This document shows positions 22,518-31,140 of a stretch of DNA of 64,000 nt, one piece after another. The DNA lies in contig NZ_JAQZAK010000002.1 of NCBI RefSeq assembly GCF_028737265.1, positions 62,001 through 126,000 on the forward strand. Direction: 5' to 3'. The position numbers and the translations under genes were made by a program. This DNA comes from Actinomycetospora callitridis. Its GTDB lineage: Bacteria > Actinomycetota > Actinomycetes > Mycobacteriales > Pseudonocardiaceae. The first letter of the stretch is position 1. Each line of letters begins with the position of its first letter. Under the pieces are notes generated by a model. The model ran no database searches, was not told where the DNA came from, and saw only the letters and a program-made list of their open reading frames with translations.

Positions 22518-23875
22518 GCGCGGCGGGTGCCCGCGTCCTCCCCCGACGAACCGCCGGCCGGATCGCCCGCCGGATCACCCCCCGCATCGGCCGACGCATC
22601 ACCCGCAGGCCCACTCCCCGAGGGCACCCGGGCCCACACGACGAGGGCGACGAGGGCGATCGAGGCGCTGAGCACGAAGGCCCCGCCGAACGACGCGTTC
22701 TCCGCCAGCGCGCCGGCCGCGACCGGTCCGACGATCGACCCGACGTCGGCGGCCATCTGGAACCCCGAGAGCGCGGGGCCCCCCGAGCGCCGTGACCCGA
22801 CGATGTCGGCGACGGCGGCGCCCTGCGCGGGCTGGAGCAGGCCGGCCCCGGCGCCCGCGACGGCCGAGGCCGCGAGCAGCACGACGAGCCCCGCGGTGCC
22901 CGGCAGCGTGGCCAGGGCGAGCGAGGCGGTGCCCACGGCCACGAGCGCGAGCCCGGCGATCACCACGGGGCGCCGGCCCCGGCGGTCGGACAGGCCGCTG
23001 GTGGCGAGCAGGACCAGCCCGTCGCCCACCGCGAACACCGTGAGCGCGATCCCGGCCCACAGCGGCTCGCGCCCCAGTGCGACGGCCACGAAGAGCGGGA
23101 GCAGGCCGACGCGCACGCCCTGCACGGCCCAGCCGGTGGCGAGGCTCGAGACGAGCGCCGCGCGGTAGGTCGGCCTGCGCAGCGCCGCGCTGATCGTCAG
23201 CGGGGTCGCGTCGGGGTCGCGGGGCCGCGCGCCGACGTGCGTGGAGCGGGCCAGCAGCGTGCCGACGACGATCGTCGCGAGCACCAGGGCCAGCGCGTAG
23301 ACGATGAAGGGCGCGCGCAGGTCGACGGTGACCAGCACGCCCCCGAACGCGGGGCCGGTGACCCCGCCGAGCAGGAACGCGCCGGTGAACAGCCCGCTCG
23401 CCTGCCCGCGGCGACCGTCGGGGGCGAGCCGGAACATCAGCGAGAACGCCGAGACCGTGAACATCGTCGACCCGATGCCGCCGAGACCCCGGAAGATCAG
23501 GAGCTGGGTGTAGCTGGTGGCCAGCGCGCAGGCGCCGGTCGACGCGGCGACGACGAGCAGGCCCGTGAGGTACATCGTGCGCTCGCCGGTGCGGGCCACG
23601 AGGCGCCCCGACACCGGCGCGAAGACCAGCCGCATCACCGGCAGGGCGCTGACCACCGCCGACGCCGCGGTGACGCCCACCCCGAAACTCTGCGCGAACA
23701 CCGGCAGGGCCGGCGCGACGATGCCGTACCCGGCCGCGACCAGGAAGCTGCCCGCCAGCAGGGCCCAGACCTCCCAGGGCAGCGAGGGTTTCGCTGCGGA
23801 CGAGGCGGCGGACGTGGCGGCGTCGTCGGGAGTCGGGTCCTCGGGGGTGCGGTTCCGCTGCGGTGCGGCACCCAT
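22514..23875 (-). CDS. MFS transporter (12-helix, DHA1-like)
   Basis: This 453-residue protein has about 12 hydrophobic segments, the loop 2-3 motif SGRLVARTGER and the helix-5 proline/glycine pattern GGVTGPAFGG. The equivalent cytoplasmic loop SDRRGRRP follows in the second half. A Gly/Asp/Ala-rich tail closes the protein. ATG 23875 is chosen; an in-frame ATG at 23917 is possible but adds an unconserved 14 residues. It is the first gene of an operon with the FeS photolyase. Its substrate is unknown. Confidence 0.85.
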   Translation of the reverse strand: MGAAPQRNRTPEDPTPDDAATSAASSAAKPSLPWEVWALLAGSFLVAAGYGIVAPALPVFAQSFGVGVTAASAVVSALPVMRLVFAPVSGRLVARTGERTMYLTGLLVVAASTGACALATSYTQLLIFRGLGGIGSTMFTVSAFSLMFRLAPDGRRGQASGLFTGAFLLGGVTGPAFGGVLVTVDLRAPFIVYALALVLATIVVGTLLARSTHVGARPRDPDATPLTISAALRRPTYRAALVSSLATGWAVQGVRVGLLPLFVAVALGREPLWAGIALTVFAVGDGLVLLATSGLSDRRGRRPVVIAGLALVAVGTASLALATLPGTAGLVVLLAASAVAGAGAGLLQPAQGAAVADIVGSRRSGGPALSGFQMAADVGSIVGPVAAGALAENASFGGAFVLSASIALVALVVWARVPSGSGPAGDASADAGGDPAGDPAGGSSGEDAGTRRA

Positions 23876-23910
23876 GGGGCTGGGGAGCTCCCTCGCTGCT
23901 CGGGGACACG

Positions 23911-23927
23911 GGGCCACGGGGTGGCCC
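23911..23927 (-). terminator. short hairpin between pseudokinase and MFS genes
   Basis: GGGCCAC-GGG-GTGGCCC forms a 7-bp stem with a 3-nt loop, 67 bp after the stop of the minus-strand pseudokinase gene and before the MFS start. It is a plausible weak terminator. Confidence 0.45.
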
Positions 23928-23993
23928 TGTGGCCAAGTGTGCCCTCGAACCAGTGTGCCCCCGAACCGGTGTGCCTGCGCTCAGGGCTGGGGA

Positions 23994-25463
23994 TCAGGGC
24001 GCGGCGAGGGTGGCGGGGGTGCCCGCGGCGCGGGGCTCGACCGGCGTCGTGGTGGTGCTGGTCGGGCCCGTGGTCGGCCCGGTGGTCGGATCCGTGGTGG
24101 AGGTCATCGTCGGCGGCACCGTCGGGGGCACCGTAGGCGGCACGGTCGGGGGCACCACCGGCGGGACGACGGGCGGGGCCGGCAGCGTCGTGACGTCGCT
24201 GGTGATGGGGCTGGGGTCGGGGCTGGACGACGAGGTCTCGCGCACGGAGCTGTCCTCGCCGTCGTCGTCCTGCGAGGTGGACGCCTCGGACGACTCGGAC
24301 GACCCGGACGACCCGGACGACCCGGACGACCCGGACGACCCGGACGACCCCGACGACCCCGACGACCCCGAGCCGTCCGGGCCCGACGACCCCGGCGGGG
24401 CGACCGCGACCGGCGGCGCGACGGGCCGTGTCGGCGTCGTCAGGTCGGACACCCCGGCCTCGCGCGGCCTCCCCGGGTCCTCGGCGGCCCAGAGGAAGAG
24501 CCCGGACGCCGCGGCGACCGTCAGCGCGGCACCGCCGAGGGCCGCGAGCTGGACGCCGCGCCCGGCCAGACGTGCCCGGCGGCCGAACCGCGCGGGGACG
24601 CGCTGCGGGTCCCGCGGCGCGGGGACCTGCGGTGAGGCGACGGGTGCCCCGGTCACGACGGGGGCCACGGCCGGCGACGCCACCAGGAGCGGGACGATGC
24701 CGGTCTCGTCGTCGTCGACGTGGCGCAGCGCCTCGGCGACGCGGGCGAGGGTCTCGGCGGCGGTGCGGGCGGCGATCTTCCCGGCGGCCATGTCGCCGAG
24801 CGCGTGCTCGAGGGCCGGCGCCGCGGGCGCGGCCGGGTCGAGGACGGCGCCGAGGGTGCGGCCGAGGGCGGCGACGTCGTCGGCCGGGTGGGGCGGCGTC
24901 GCGCCGGCCCCGGGATCGAGGGGCGGCGCGGGACGCAGCGCCGCGGTGAAGCCGGTGAGCCAGGCGTGCGGGGCGCCGACGGTGCCGCCGAGCACCACGC
25001 TCGCGAGCCCGATCCGGCCGTGCACCACCCCGCGGGCGTGGGCGTGCGCGAGCCCGGAGGCGAGCTGGGCGCCCACCTCGGCGACGGTGATCGGGGCCCA
25101 GCGCGAGCGGTCGGACGCCGGGTCGAGGGGACGGCCCTCGACGCTCTGGAGCACCAGGGTGCTCTCGGTGCCCTCGGCGAGGCCGTCGACGTCGAACACC
25201 TCGACGAGGTGGCCGTGGTGCAGACCCGCGAGGCGGCGGACCTGCTCGGTGCGCACGACGAGGTCCTCGCCGTGCACCGGGGGCAGCGTCACCATCGCGA
25301 CCTCGCGGCCCAGGACCGCGTCGAGGCCCCGGGTGGCGGCGTCGACCGCGCCGCGACCGGCGTCCGGGGTGGGCGCCTCTTCCGGATCCGTCGCCCTCAC
25401 CCCCTTCGTCGGTGCACGTCCGTCCGGGCAGGCTCCTCCGGACGAGTGAGCCTGTGTGCCCAC
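23994..25463 (-). CDS. membrane pseudokinase with Ser/Gly and Pro/Thr repeat tail
   Basis: This 489-residue protein starts with a region that aligns by pattern to a Ser/Thr kinase C lobe: LASGLAHAHARGVVHGRIGL (about 134-153) sits where the HRDLKP catalytic loop should be, and LTGFTAAL where DFG should be. The catalytic Asp and the DFG Asp are absent and no glycine-rich loop or VAIK lysine is clear, so it should be catalytically dead. One membrane helix (about 304-326) follows. The outside part is low complexity: Ser-Ser-Gly repeats (about 350-385), an acidic stretch, then PPTVPP repeats. It is divergent in layout from its neighbours, starting 24 bp after the tmRNA gene on the same strand. The start could also be GTG 25400. 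Function unknown. Confidence 0.75.
   Translation of the reverse strand: MGTQAHSSGGACPDGRAPTKGVRATDPEEAPTPDAGRGAVDAATRGLDAVLGREVAMVTLPPVHGEDLVVRTEQVRRLAGLHHGHLVEVFDVDGLAEGTESTLVLQSVEGRPLDPASDRSRWAPITVAEVGAQLASGLAHAHARGVVHGRIGLASVVLGGTVGAPHAWLTGFTAALRPAPPLDPGAGATPPHPADDVAALGRTLGAVLDPAAPAAPALEHALGDMAAGKIAARTAAETLARVAEALRHVDDDETGIVPLLVASPAVAPVVTGAPVASPQVPAPRDPQRVPARFGRRARLAGRGVQLAALGGAALTVAAASGLFLWAAEDPGRPREAGVSDLTTPTRPVAPPVAVAPPGSSGPDGSGSSGSSGSSGSSGSSGSSGSSGSSESSEASTSQDDDGEDSSVRETSSSSPDPSPITSDVTTLPAPPVVPPVVPPTVPPTVPPTVPPTMTSTTDPTTGPTTGPTSTTTTPVEPRAAGTPATLAAP
24296..24372 (-). repeat. 9-bp tandem repeat coding for Ser-Gly-Ser
   Basis: About eight copies of the 9-bp unit TCCGGGTCG (minus strand) with minor drift encode Ser-Gly-Ser units in the outer part of the pseudokinase. 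The period keeps the frame, so copy-number changes would alter linker length only. Confidence 0.85.
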
Positions 25464-25486
25464 GGTAGCGCCCGAGGTGAGGGGGG

Positions 25487-25858
25487 TGGAGGTGCCGGGA
25501 ATCGAACCCGGGTCCTCCGATCAGCAATCAGGACTTCTCCGTGCGCAGTCCGCGACGTCTCTACTCGGATCCACCGGTCTTGCGAACGAGCCGGTGTGAC
25601 GATCCCAGTCGCTGTCTGGTGTCCCGCCGAGCTCCGCGACCGAGCCCGACGGTGAGACCCCTAGCTGATGCCGGCGACCGGGCCGGGGACGAACCCGGGC
25701 CGACAGACTTCCCTACTCGCTGTCAGGCAGCGAGCTGGAAGTCGCGCTGAGAACTCTCGGCGCTTAATTCATTGCAACGCATGGTTAACGAGATCATCGT
25801 TGCCTTCCTCGGCACGCTTCTCCTGATGAACCACTCGGAGTCGAAACCAGTCACCCCC
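25487..25858 (-). ncRNA. ssrA: tmRNA (ssrA)
   Basis: The 372-nt minus-strand RNA begins GGGGGTGACTGGTTTCGAC and ends with a T arm and CACCTCC plus A73, which pair as a 7-bp alanine-type acceptor stem with a G3-U70 pair. The tag frame at 25761-25723 reads AESSQRDFQLAA then TGA. This matches the actinobacterial tag family, except that Gln replaces the usual Ala before LAA. It frees stalled ribosomes with SmpB, whose gene lies 1 kb upstream on the same strand. No CCA is encoded. Confidence 0.95.
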
Positions 25859-25888
25859 TCGGCGCCCGCACTCTGCGGACGGCCACCG

Positions 25889-25917
25889 ATCATAACGCGC
25901 GGCCGCGCCCGGTTCAT
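25889..25917 (-). promoter_or_regulatory. candidate promoter of ssrA
   Basis: On the minus strand ATGAAC (25917-25912) and TATGAT (25894-25889) are spaced by 17 nt. The -10 box lies 30 nt upstream of the mature tmRNA 5' end, allowing for a short trimmed leader. The -35 box is only a partial match. Confidence 0.55.
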
Positions 25918-25927
25918 CCCACCCGGT

Positions 25928-26854
25928 TCATCCCGCACCCAGCAACCGGGCCGGCACGTCGTGCAGCACCGAGCGCAGGAACGGGGCGCCCAGCCGGTCG
26001 TCGGCGGCCGCCCACGAGGCGATCGCCGCCAGCTGCTCGGCGTAGGCGTACGGGATGTTCGGGAAGTCGGTGCCCAGCGCGACGCGGTCGGCCACGCCGA
26101 CCAGCCGCGCCGCCCAGTCGCGCGGCAGCGGCGCGAACTGCTCGGTGTAGGCGGTGCCCACCATCGTGGTGTCGAGGTGCACCCGCGGGAAGCGCTCGAG
26201 CAGGCCCAGCGCGCGCTCGTACTCGGGCAGGCCGGCGTGGGCGAGCACCGCGGTGAGGCGCGGGTGGCGTTCGAGGACCTCGGCGAAGATGTCCATGCCG
26301 GTGTGGGCGCCGGGGATCGGGCCGTCGCCGCAGTGCACGATCGCCGGCACCCCCGCCTCGGCGATCAGGCCCCAGGCGCGGTCGAGCAGCGGGTCGCGGG
26401 GGTCGTAGCCGCCGACCTGCACGTGCGCCTTGACCGCCCGGGCGCCCGCGCCGAGCGCGTCGCCGAGGTAGGCCGTCACCGACTCCTCGGGGAAGAGCGT
26501 CGCGGTCGGCACCGCCTCGGGCACCTCCGTCGCCCACTCCAGCGCCCACGACGTCAGCCACGCCGCCATCCCCGGCTTGTGCGGGTAGACCAGCGGCGCG
26601 AACGTGCGCACCCCGAACCCGCGCAGGAGGTCGATCCGCGTCTGCTCGGGCTCGCGGTAGTGGATCGGCCAGGCCCGCCCGTAGTGGGTCTCGGCCTGGT
26701 CGAAGTAGGCCCACACCTTCTGCAGCATCCGGTCGGGCAGGAAGTGGACGTGCAGGTCGACGAGCCCGTCGACCCCGGTGGCGGCCACCCAGGCCGGCAC
26801 GTCGGCGTCGTCCACCGGCGGCGTCGCCAGCGGGTCGCGGGCGGGACTCACCAC
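25928..26854 (-). CDS. amidohydrolase (amidohydrolase_2 family)
   Basis: This TIM-barrel metal-dependent hydrolase of about 308 residues has DLHVHF (His35, His37) as the first metal motif, then KAHVQVGGYD, VHCGDGP, LAHAGLPEYE and GTDFP as the expected ligand positions of the ACMSD/amidohydrolase_2 group. Members decarboxylate or hydrolyse aromatic and lactone substrates; its own substrate is unknown. Two adjacent GTG codons at 26854 and 26851 can start it, 7 bp after the smpB stop, so it is cotranscribed with smpB. It separates smpB from ssrA. Confidence 0.85.
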   Translation of the reverse strand: MVSPARDPLATPPVDDADVPAWVAATGVDGLVDLHVHFLPDRMLQKVWAYFDQAETHYGRAWPIHYREPEQTRIDLLRGFGVRTFAPLVYPHKPGMAAWLTSWALEWATEVPEAVPTATLFPEESVTAYLGDALGAGARAVKAHVQVGGYDPRDPLLDRAWGLIAEAGVPAIVHCGDGPIPGAHTGMDIFAEVLERHPRLTAVLAHAGLPEYERALGLLERFPRVHLDTTMVGTAYTEQFAPLPRDWAARLVGVADRVALGTDFPNIPYAYAEQLAAIASWAAADDRLGAPFLRSVLHDVPARLLGAG

Positions 26855-26861
26855 GCCCGCC

Positions 26862-27371
26862 TCACCACCCCTTGATCCGCCGACCGACGATCCGCTCGGC
26901 CTCGCGCTTCGCGTCACGCTCGGCCATCGCCTCGCGCTTGTCGTGCTTGGCCTTGCCGCGCGCGAGGGCGAGCTCGACCTTGCACAGGCCGCCGGAGAAG
27001 TAGAGCGACAGCGGGACCAGGGTGTGGCCCGTCTCGCGGGTCTTGCCGACGAGCCGCGCGATCTCCGACTTGTGCAGCAGCAGCTTGCGGACGCGCCGGG
27101 GCTCGTGGTTCGTCCAGGAGCCGAAGTCGTACTCCTGGATGTGCAGCCCGCGCAGGAAGACCTCGCCGTCGGTGACGAGCGCGAACGCGTCGTTCAGGGA
27201 CACGTGCCCGGCCCGCAGGCTCTTGACCTCGGTGCCCTGCAGCGCGATGCCGGCCTCGTAGACGTCGAGGATCTCGTAGTCGTACTTCGCCTTGCGGTTC
27301 GTCGCGACGATCTTGCGGCGTTCCTCGGGGCGGTTGCTGCTGGCCTTCTTGGGAGCCGTCTTCGGTGCCAT
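26862..27371 (-). CDS. smpB: SmpB, tmRNA-binding protein
   Basis: This 169-residue OB-fold protein binds tmRNA and places it in the ribosomal A site. Family segments NRKAKYDYEILD, GIALQGTEVKSLR, EYDFGSWTNHEP, RKLLLHKSEI and the basic C-terminal tail (GRRIKGW) are present; the tail acts in the mRNA channel. ATG start; 13 bp after ftsX. The ssrA gene lies downstream on the same strand. Confidence 0.97.
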   Translation of the reverse strand: MAPKTAPKKASSNRPEERRKIVATNRKAKYDYEILDVYEAGIALQGTEVKSLRAGHVSLNDAFALVTDGEVFLRGLHIQEYDFGSWTNHEPRRVRKLLLHKSEIARLVGKTRETGHTLVPLSLYFSGGLCKVELALARGKAKHDKREAMAERDAKREAERIVGRRIKGW

Positions 27372-27384
27372 CAGCCCTCCCCTC

Positions 27385-28281
27385 CTACGTGCGTACGTAC
27401 AGCCGCAGGGTCACGTACCCCGTGGCGGTGGCGATCACTGCACCGACGACCACCAACACCGGTCCAACGTAACCGAGCACGTCGCTCATCCCGATCGGCG
27501 GGATCGTGTTGGCCAGCAGCCGCCCGGACATCAGTCCGTCGAGGAAGAAGACCTTCCCGAGCACCAGGCCACCGGTGGCCAGCACCGCCCCGACGACGCC
27601 CGTGACCACCGCCTCGATGAGGAACGGCACCTGGGTGTACCAGCGCGTGGCCCCGACCAGCCGCATGATCCCGACCTCGGTCCGCCGGGTGAACGCCGAG
27701 AGCTGGATGGTGTTGGAGATCAGCAGCAGCGCGGCGAGGGCCTGGACGACCGCCAGCCCGAACGTCGCGTTGCGCACGCTGCCGAGGAACGAGAAGAGGT
27801 CCGCAACGGTGCTGCGCTGGTCGACGACGTTGCGCACCCCGGGCCGCCCCGTGTACTGCGTGACGATCTCCTCCCCGCGCAGCGGATCGGCCATCGTCAC
27901 CCGCAGCGTGGCGGGCAGGCTCTGGGGCCGCACGAGCTGCAGGATCGACTGCCCGGCGTAGATCCGCTGGAAGCGGGCGAAGGCGTCGTCGCGGCTCTCG
28001 TACTCCACGGACGCCACCAGCGGGCTCGCCTCGAGCTCGCCACGCAGCCCCGTGCAGACGGGACTCGAGCAGTCGCGGTCGTCGGCGCTGGTCGGCTCGT
28101 CGAGGGCGACCTGCACGGCGATGAGCGAGTAGTAGAGGTCCTCGGTGCGGTCGATCGTGCGCACCGCGAGGAGGCCGGCGCCCAGCAGGCCCAGCGAGAT
28201 CGCCGTGGTGATCACCATCGCGATCGACATCGTCAGGTTGCGCCGCAGCCCCGCGAAGGCCTCACGCCAGACGAACATCAT
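27385..28281 (-). CDS. ftsX: FtsX, cell-division ABC permease
   Basis: This 298-residue protein has an N-terminal membrane helix (about 20-42), a large extracellular domain (about 45-165) that regulates peptidoglycan hydrolases, and three C-terminal helices. The extracellular domain has a Cys pair in DCSSPVCTG, which could form a disulfide. The TRRTEVGIMRLVGAT motif in the cytoplasmic loop contacts FtsE. It starts directly after the ftsE stop with no spacer. Confidence 0.96.
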   Translation of the reverse strand: MMFVWREAFAGLRRNLTMSIAMVITTAISLGLLGAGLLAVRTIDRTEDLYYSLIAVQVALDEPTSADDRDCSSPVCTGLRGELEASPLVASVEYESRDDAFARFQRIYAGQSILQLVRPQSLPATLRVTMADPLRGEEIVTQYTGRPGVRNVVDQRSTVADLFSFLGSVRNATFGLAVVQALAALLLISNTIQLSAFTRRTEVGIMRLVGATRWYTQVPFLIEAVVTGVVGAVLATGGLVLGKVFFLDGLMSGRLLANTIPPIGMSDVLGYVGPVLVVVGAVIATATGYVTLRLYVRT

Positions 28282-28971
28282 TTAGCGGGCCACCCCGTAG
28301 ACGCCCCGGGCGTCGTCGCGGGCGAGCCTGCCCGCGGACAGCTCGACCACGCGGCGGCGCATGCTGTCGACGATCTGGCGGTCGTGCGTGGCCATGAGCA
28401 CGGTGGTGCCGGTCCGGTTGATCCGCTCGAGCAGCGTCATGATCCCGGCCGACGTCTCGGGGTCGAGGTTGCCGGTGGGCTCGTCGGCCAGCAGGACCAG
28501 CGGCCGGTTGACGAACGCCCGGGCGATCGCGACCCGCTGGGCCTCGCCACCCGAGAGCTCCGAGGGCATGCGCTCGGCCTTCCCGGCCAGGTCCACCAGG
28601 TCGAGCACCTCGGGCACGACCGTGCGGATCGTGTGCCGCGGCTTGCCGATCACCTCGAGGGCGAACGCCACGTTCTCGGCGACGGTCTTGTTCGGCAGCA
28701 GCCGGAAGTCCTGGAAGACGCAGCCCATCCGCTGGCGCAGACGCGGCACCCGGCGACCGGCCAGCCCGCCGACGTTCCAGTTGGCCACCCAGACCGTGCC
28801 GGAGCTCGGCACGTCCTCGCGGATCAGCAGCCGCAGGAGCGTCGACTTCCCCGACCCGGACGGACCGATGAGGAAGGCGAACTCGCCCCGCTCGACCTCC
28901 ACGCTGACGTCGTCGAGCGCCGGCCGTGCGGAGGTCGGATAGACCTTCGAGACGTTCTCCAGCCGGATCAC
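28282..28971 (-). CDS. ftsE: FtsE, cell-division ABC ATPase
   Basis: This 229-residue ATPase has Walker [10 protein letters not shown], the Q loop, signature [14 protein letters not shown], Walker [13 protein letters not shown] and the switch His in MATHD. With FtsX it couples ATP hydrolysis to septal hydrolase activation. It lies between prfB (37 bp upstream) and ftsX (abutting), the standard actinobacterial order. Confidence 0.97.
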   Translation of the reverse strand: MIRLENVSKVYPTSARPALDDVSVEVERGEFAFLIGPSGSGKSTLLRLLIREDVPSSGTVWVANWNVGGLAGRRVPRLRQRMGCVFQDFRLLPNKTVAENVAFALEVIGKPRHTIRTVVPEVLDLVDLAGKAERMPSELSGGEAQRVAIARAFVNRPLVLLADEPTGNLDPETSAGIMTLLERINRTGTTVLMATHDRQIVDSMRRRVVELSAGRLARDDARGVYGVAR

Positions 28972-29008
28972 GGCCGGGAATGCTACTGCGCCGAAGATCC
29001 GCCGCTCG

Positions 29009-30124
29009 TCACGCGGCGGCTTCGCTCTGCTTGCGCCAACGGATGCCGGCGTCGAGGAAGTCGTCGATGAACCCGTCGAGCACCTGCGAGGTCTGCGACG
29101 TCTCGTGGTTGGTCCGCAGGTCCTTCACCATCTGGTACGGGTGCAGGACGTAGGAGCGCATCTGGTTGCCCCAGCTCGACCCGGAGTCCTTGAGGGAGTC
29201 GAGCAGGGCCCGCTCCTCCTCCTTGCGCCGGGCCAGGAGCTTCGCGGCGAGCACGGCCATCGCCGACGCCTTGTTCTGCAGCTGCGAGCGCTCGTTCTGG
29301 CAGGACACCACGATGCCGGTGGGCAGGTGGGTCAGCCGGACCGCGGAGTCGGTGGTGTTGACGCCCTGGCCACCGGGCCCCGACGAGCGGTAGACGTCGA
29401 CGCGCAGGTCCTTCTCGTCGATCTCGACGTGGTCGGTCGACTCCACGACGGGGGCCACCTCGACGCCGGCGAACGAGGTCTGACGGCGGCCCTGGTTGTC
29501 GAAGGGCGAGATCCGGACCAGACGGTGGGTGCCCTGCTCGACCGAGAGGGTGCCGTAGGCGTACGGCGCGGAGACCTTGAACGTGGCCGACTTGATGCCG
29601 GCCTCCTCGGCGTACGACGTGTCGTAGACCTCGGTCGGGTAGCCGTGGCGCTCCGCCCAGCGCAGGTACATGCGCATGAGCATCTCGGCGAAGTCCGCGG
29701 CGTCGACGCCGCCCGCCTCGGCCCGGACGGTGACCAGCGCGTCGCGCTCGTCGTACTCGCCGGAGAGCAGCGTGCGCACCTCGAAGGCCGCGACGTCGGC
29801 GAGCAGCGCGGCACGCTCGGTGTCGGCCTCGGCGCGCAGGTCGGTGGAGTCCTGACCCGCCTCCTCGTCGGCCATCTCGTAGAGCGTGCCGAGGTCGTCG
29901 AGGCGCGAGCGCAGCGACTCGGCCCGCTTGAGGTCGGCCTGCTTGTGCGTGAACGCGCTGGTCAGCTTCTGCGCGGTCGCGACGTCGTCCCAGAGATCGG
30001 GTGCCTGGACCTGCTGCTCGAGCTCGGCCACCTCACGCCGCAGACCGTCGAGGTCCATCGCCGCCTCGACACTGTCCAGGGAGGCGGCGAGGTCCTTCAG
30101 CTCGGTCGCGGTCGTGTCATCCAC
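29009..30124 (-). CDS. prfB: peptide chain release factor 2
   Basis: This 371-residue factor releases peptides at UGA and UAA. The stop-codon tripeptide SPF is in [16 protein letters not shown], and the catalytic GGQ in [16 protein letters not shown]. The reading frame is continuous from the GTG at 30124, so there is no programmed +1 frameshift with an in-frame UGA of the kind known in E. coli. It heads the prfB-ftsE-ftsX-smpB group. Confidence 0.96.
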   Translation of the reverse strand: MDDTTATELKDLAASLDSVEAAMDLDGLRREVAELEQQVQAPDLWDDVATAQKLTSAFTHKQADLKRAESLRSRLDDLGTLYEMADEEAGQDSTDLRAEADTERAALLADVAAFEVRTLLSGEYDERDALVTVRAEAGGVDAADFAEMLMRMYLRWAERHGYPTEVYDTSYAEEAGIKSATFKVSAPYAYGTLSVEQGTHRLVRISPFDNQGRRQTSFAGVEVAPVVESTDHVEIDEKDLRVDVYRSSGPGGQGVNTTDSAVRLTHLPTGIVVSCQNERSQLQNKASAMAVLAAKLLARRKEEERALLDSLKDSGSSWGNQMRSYVLHPYQMVKDLRTNHETSQTSQVLDGFIDDFLDAGIRWRKQSEAAA

Positions 30125-30180
30125 TCCCCCAGCGTAATCGCCCGGCCTGCCGGCACCCCCGTGACGGCGGCCCGGAAGCG

Positions 30181-30243
30181 AGAGCACTGCTCTTGCGCTT
30201 CCCGCGACGAAGGTGCATCCTCGGATTCGAGAGCACTGCTCTC
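30181..30243 (+). promoter_or_regulatory. two palindromic operator candidates upstream of the NmrA-type gene
   Basis: AGAGCACTGCTCT occurs at 30181-30193 and again at 30230-30242, where it extends to the 15-bp palindrome GAGAGCACTGCTCTC (30229-30243). The two centres are 49 bp apart and the second ends 30 bp before the start codon. The shape fits a TetR-type repressor acting on this gene; no TetR gene is adjacent. Confidence 0.65.
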
Positions 30244-30273
30244 GCTTCGCGGATCGCTCCTCAGGAGGCAGCC

Positions 30274-31140
30274 ATGCACCCCACCGTCCTCGTCACCGGC
30301 GCCACGGGCGCCACCGGCGCCGCCCTGCTCACCGCGCTCGAGGGCCGCGACGTCACCCCGCGGGTGATGGTCCGCGACCCCGGGCAGGCGGCGCGGTTCA
30401 CCGGGGACGTCGCGGTGGCGGACCTCGACGACGGGGCCGCCGTGGCCCGCGCGCTCGAGGGCGTCGACGCCGCCTACCTCGTCACCCCGTCCTCGGAGCA
30501 GGCCGCGGAGCGCCAGAACCGGTTCGCCGACGCGGCCGTGACGGCCGGGGTGCGACGCCTCGTCGTGCTCTCCCAGTTCGCCGCGCGCCCGGACTCGCCG
30601 GTGCGCTTCCTGCGCTGGCACGCCGAGGTCGAGGCCCACCTGGCGACCCTGCCGATCGAGCGGGTGGTCCTGCGTCCCAACCTCTTCTTCCAGGGCCTGC
30701 TCGCCTTCGCCGAGCAGATCGCGCGGACCGGGCGCTTCGCCGCCCCGATCGGCGACGCCGCGATCAGCGCCGTCGACGTCCGCGACATCGGCGCGGTCGC
30801 CGCCGCGACCCTGGTCGAGCCGGGACACGCCGGCGCGACGTACACGCTCACCGGGCCCCGCGCGGTCACCCACCCGGAGATCGCCGCCGCGCTGTCGGCC
30901 GCGACGGGGCGCCCGGTCGCGTTCGACGACGTGACGCCGGCCGCGTTCGCCGAGGCCCTGGCGTGGTTCCTGCCGCCGTGGGGGCTCGCGGGGCTCGTCG
31001 AGGACTACGCCCACTACGCGCGGGGCGAGGCCGCCGTCGTGGACCCGGCGATCGCGCAGATCACGGGTCGCCCGGCCATCGACGTCACCGCCTTCGCCCG
31101 CGACCACGCCGGCGCGTTCACCGGTGCCGGCGCGGCCTGA
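30274..31140 (+). CDS. NmrA-like NAD(P)-binding reductase
   Basis: This 288-residue atypical short-chain dehydrogenase has the glycine motif VTGATGATG (7-15) near the N terminus. It lacks a clear YxxxK active site, as usual in the NmrA/QOR2-like group that senses or reduces with NAD(P)[17 protein letters not shown] and [11 protein letters not shown] are family segments. ATG 30274 follows AGGAGG at 30263-30268. It converges directly on the MHS transporter gene with stops abutting (TGATCA). Quinone reduction is possible; the substrate is unknown. Confidence 0.85.
   Translation: MHPTVLVTGATGATGAALLTALEGRDVTPRVMVRDPGQAARFTGDVAVADLDDGAAVARALEGVDAAYLVTPSSEQAAERQNRFADAAVTAGVRRLVVLSQFAARPDSPVRFLRWHAEVEAHLATLPIERVVLRPNLFFQGLLAFAEQIARTGRFAAPIGDAAISAVDVRDIGAVAAATLVEPGHAGATYTLTGPRAVTHPEIAAALSAATGRPVAFDDVTPAAFAEALAWFLPPWGLAGLVEDYAHYARGEAAVVDPAIAQITGRPAIDVTAFARDHAGAFTGAGAA

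Noticed and set aside
24296..24372. tandem repeat considered as a CRISPR array
   Set aside because: The unit is 9 bp, contiguous and coding for Ser-Gly-Ser; there are no spacers.
29009..30187. programmed frameshift in prfB
   Set aside because: The frame is open from the GTG through SPF and GGQ, so no frameshift is needed.
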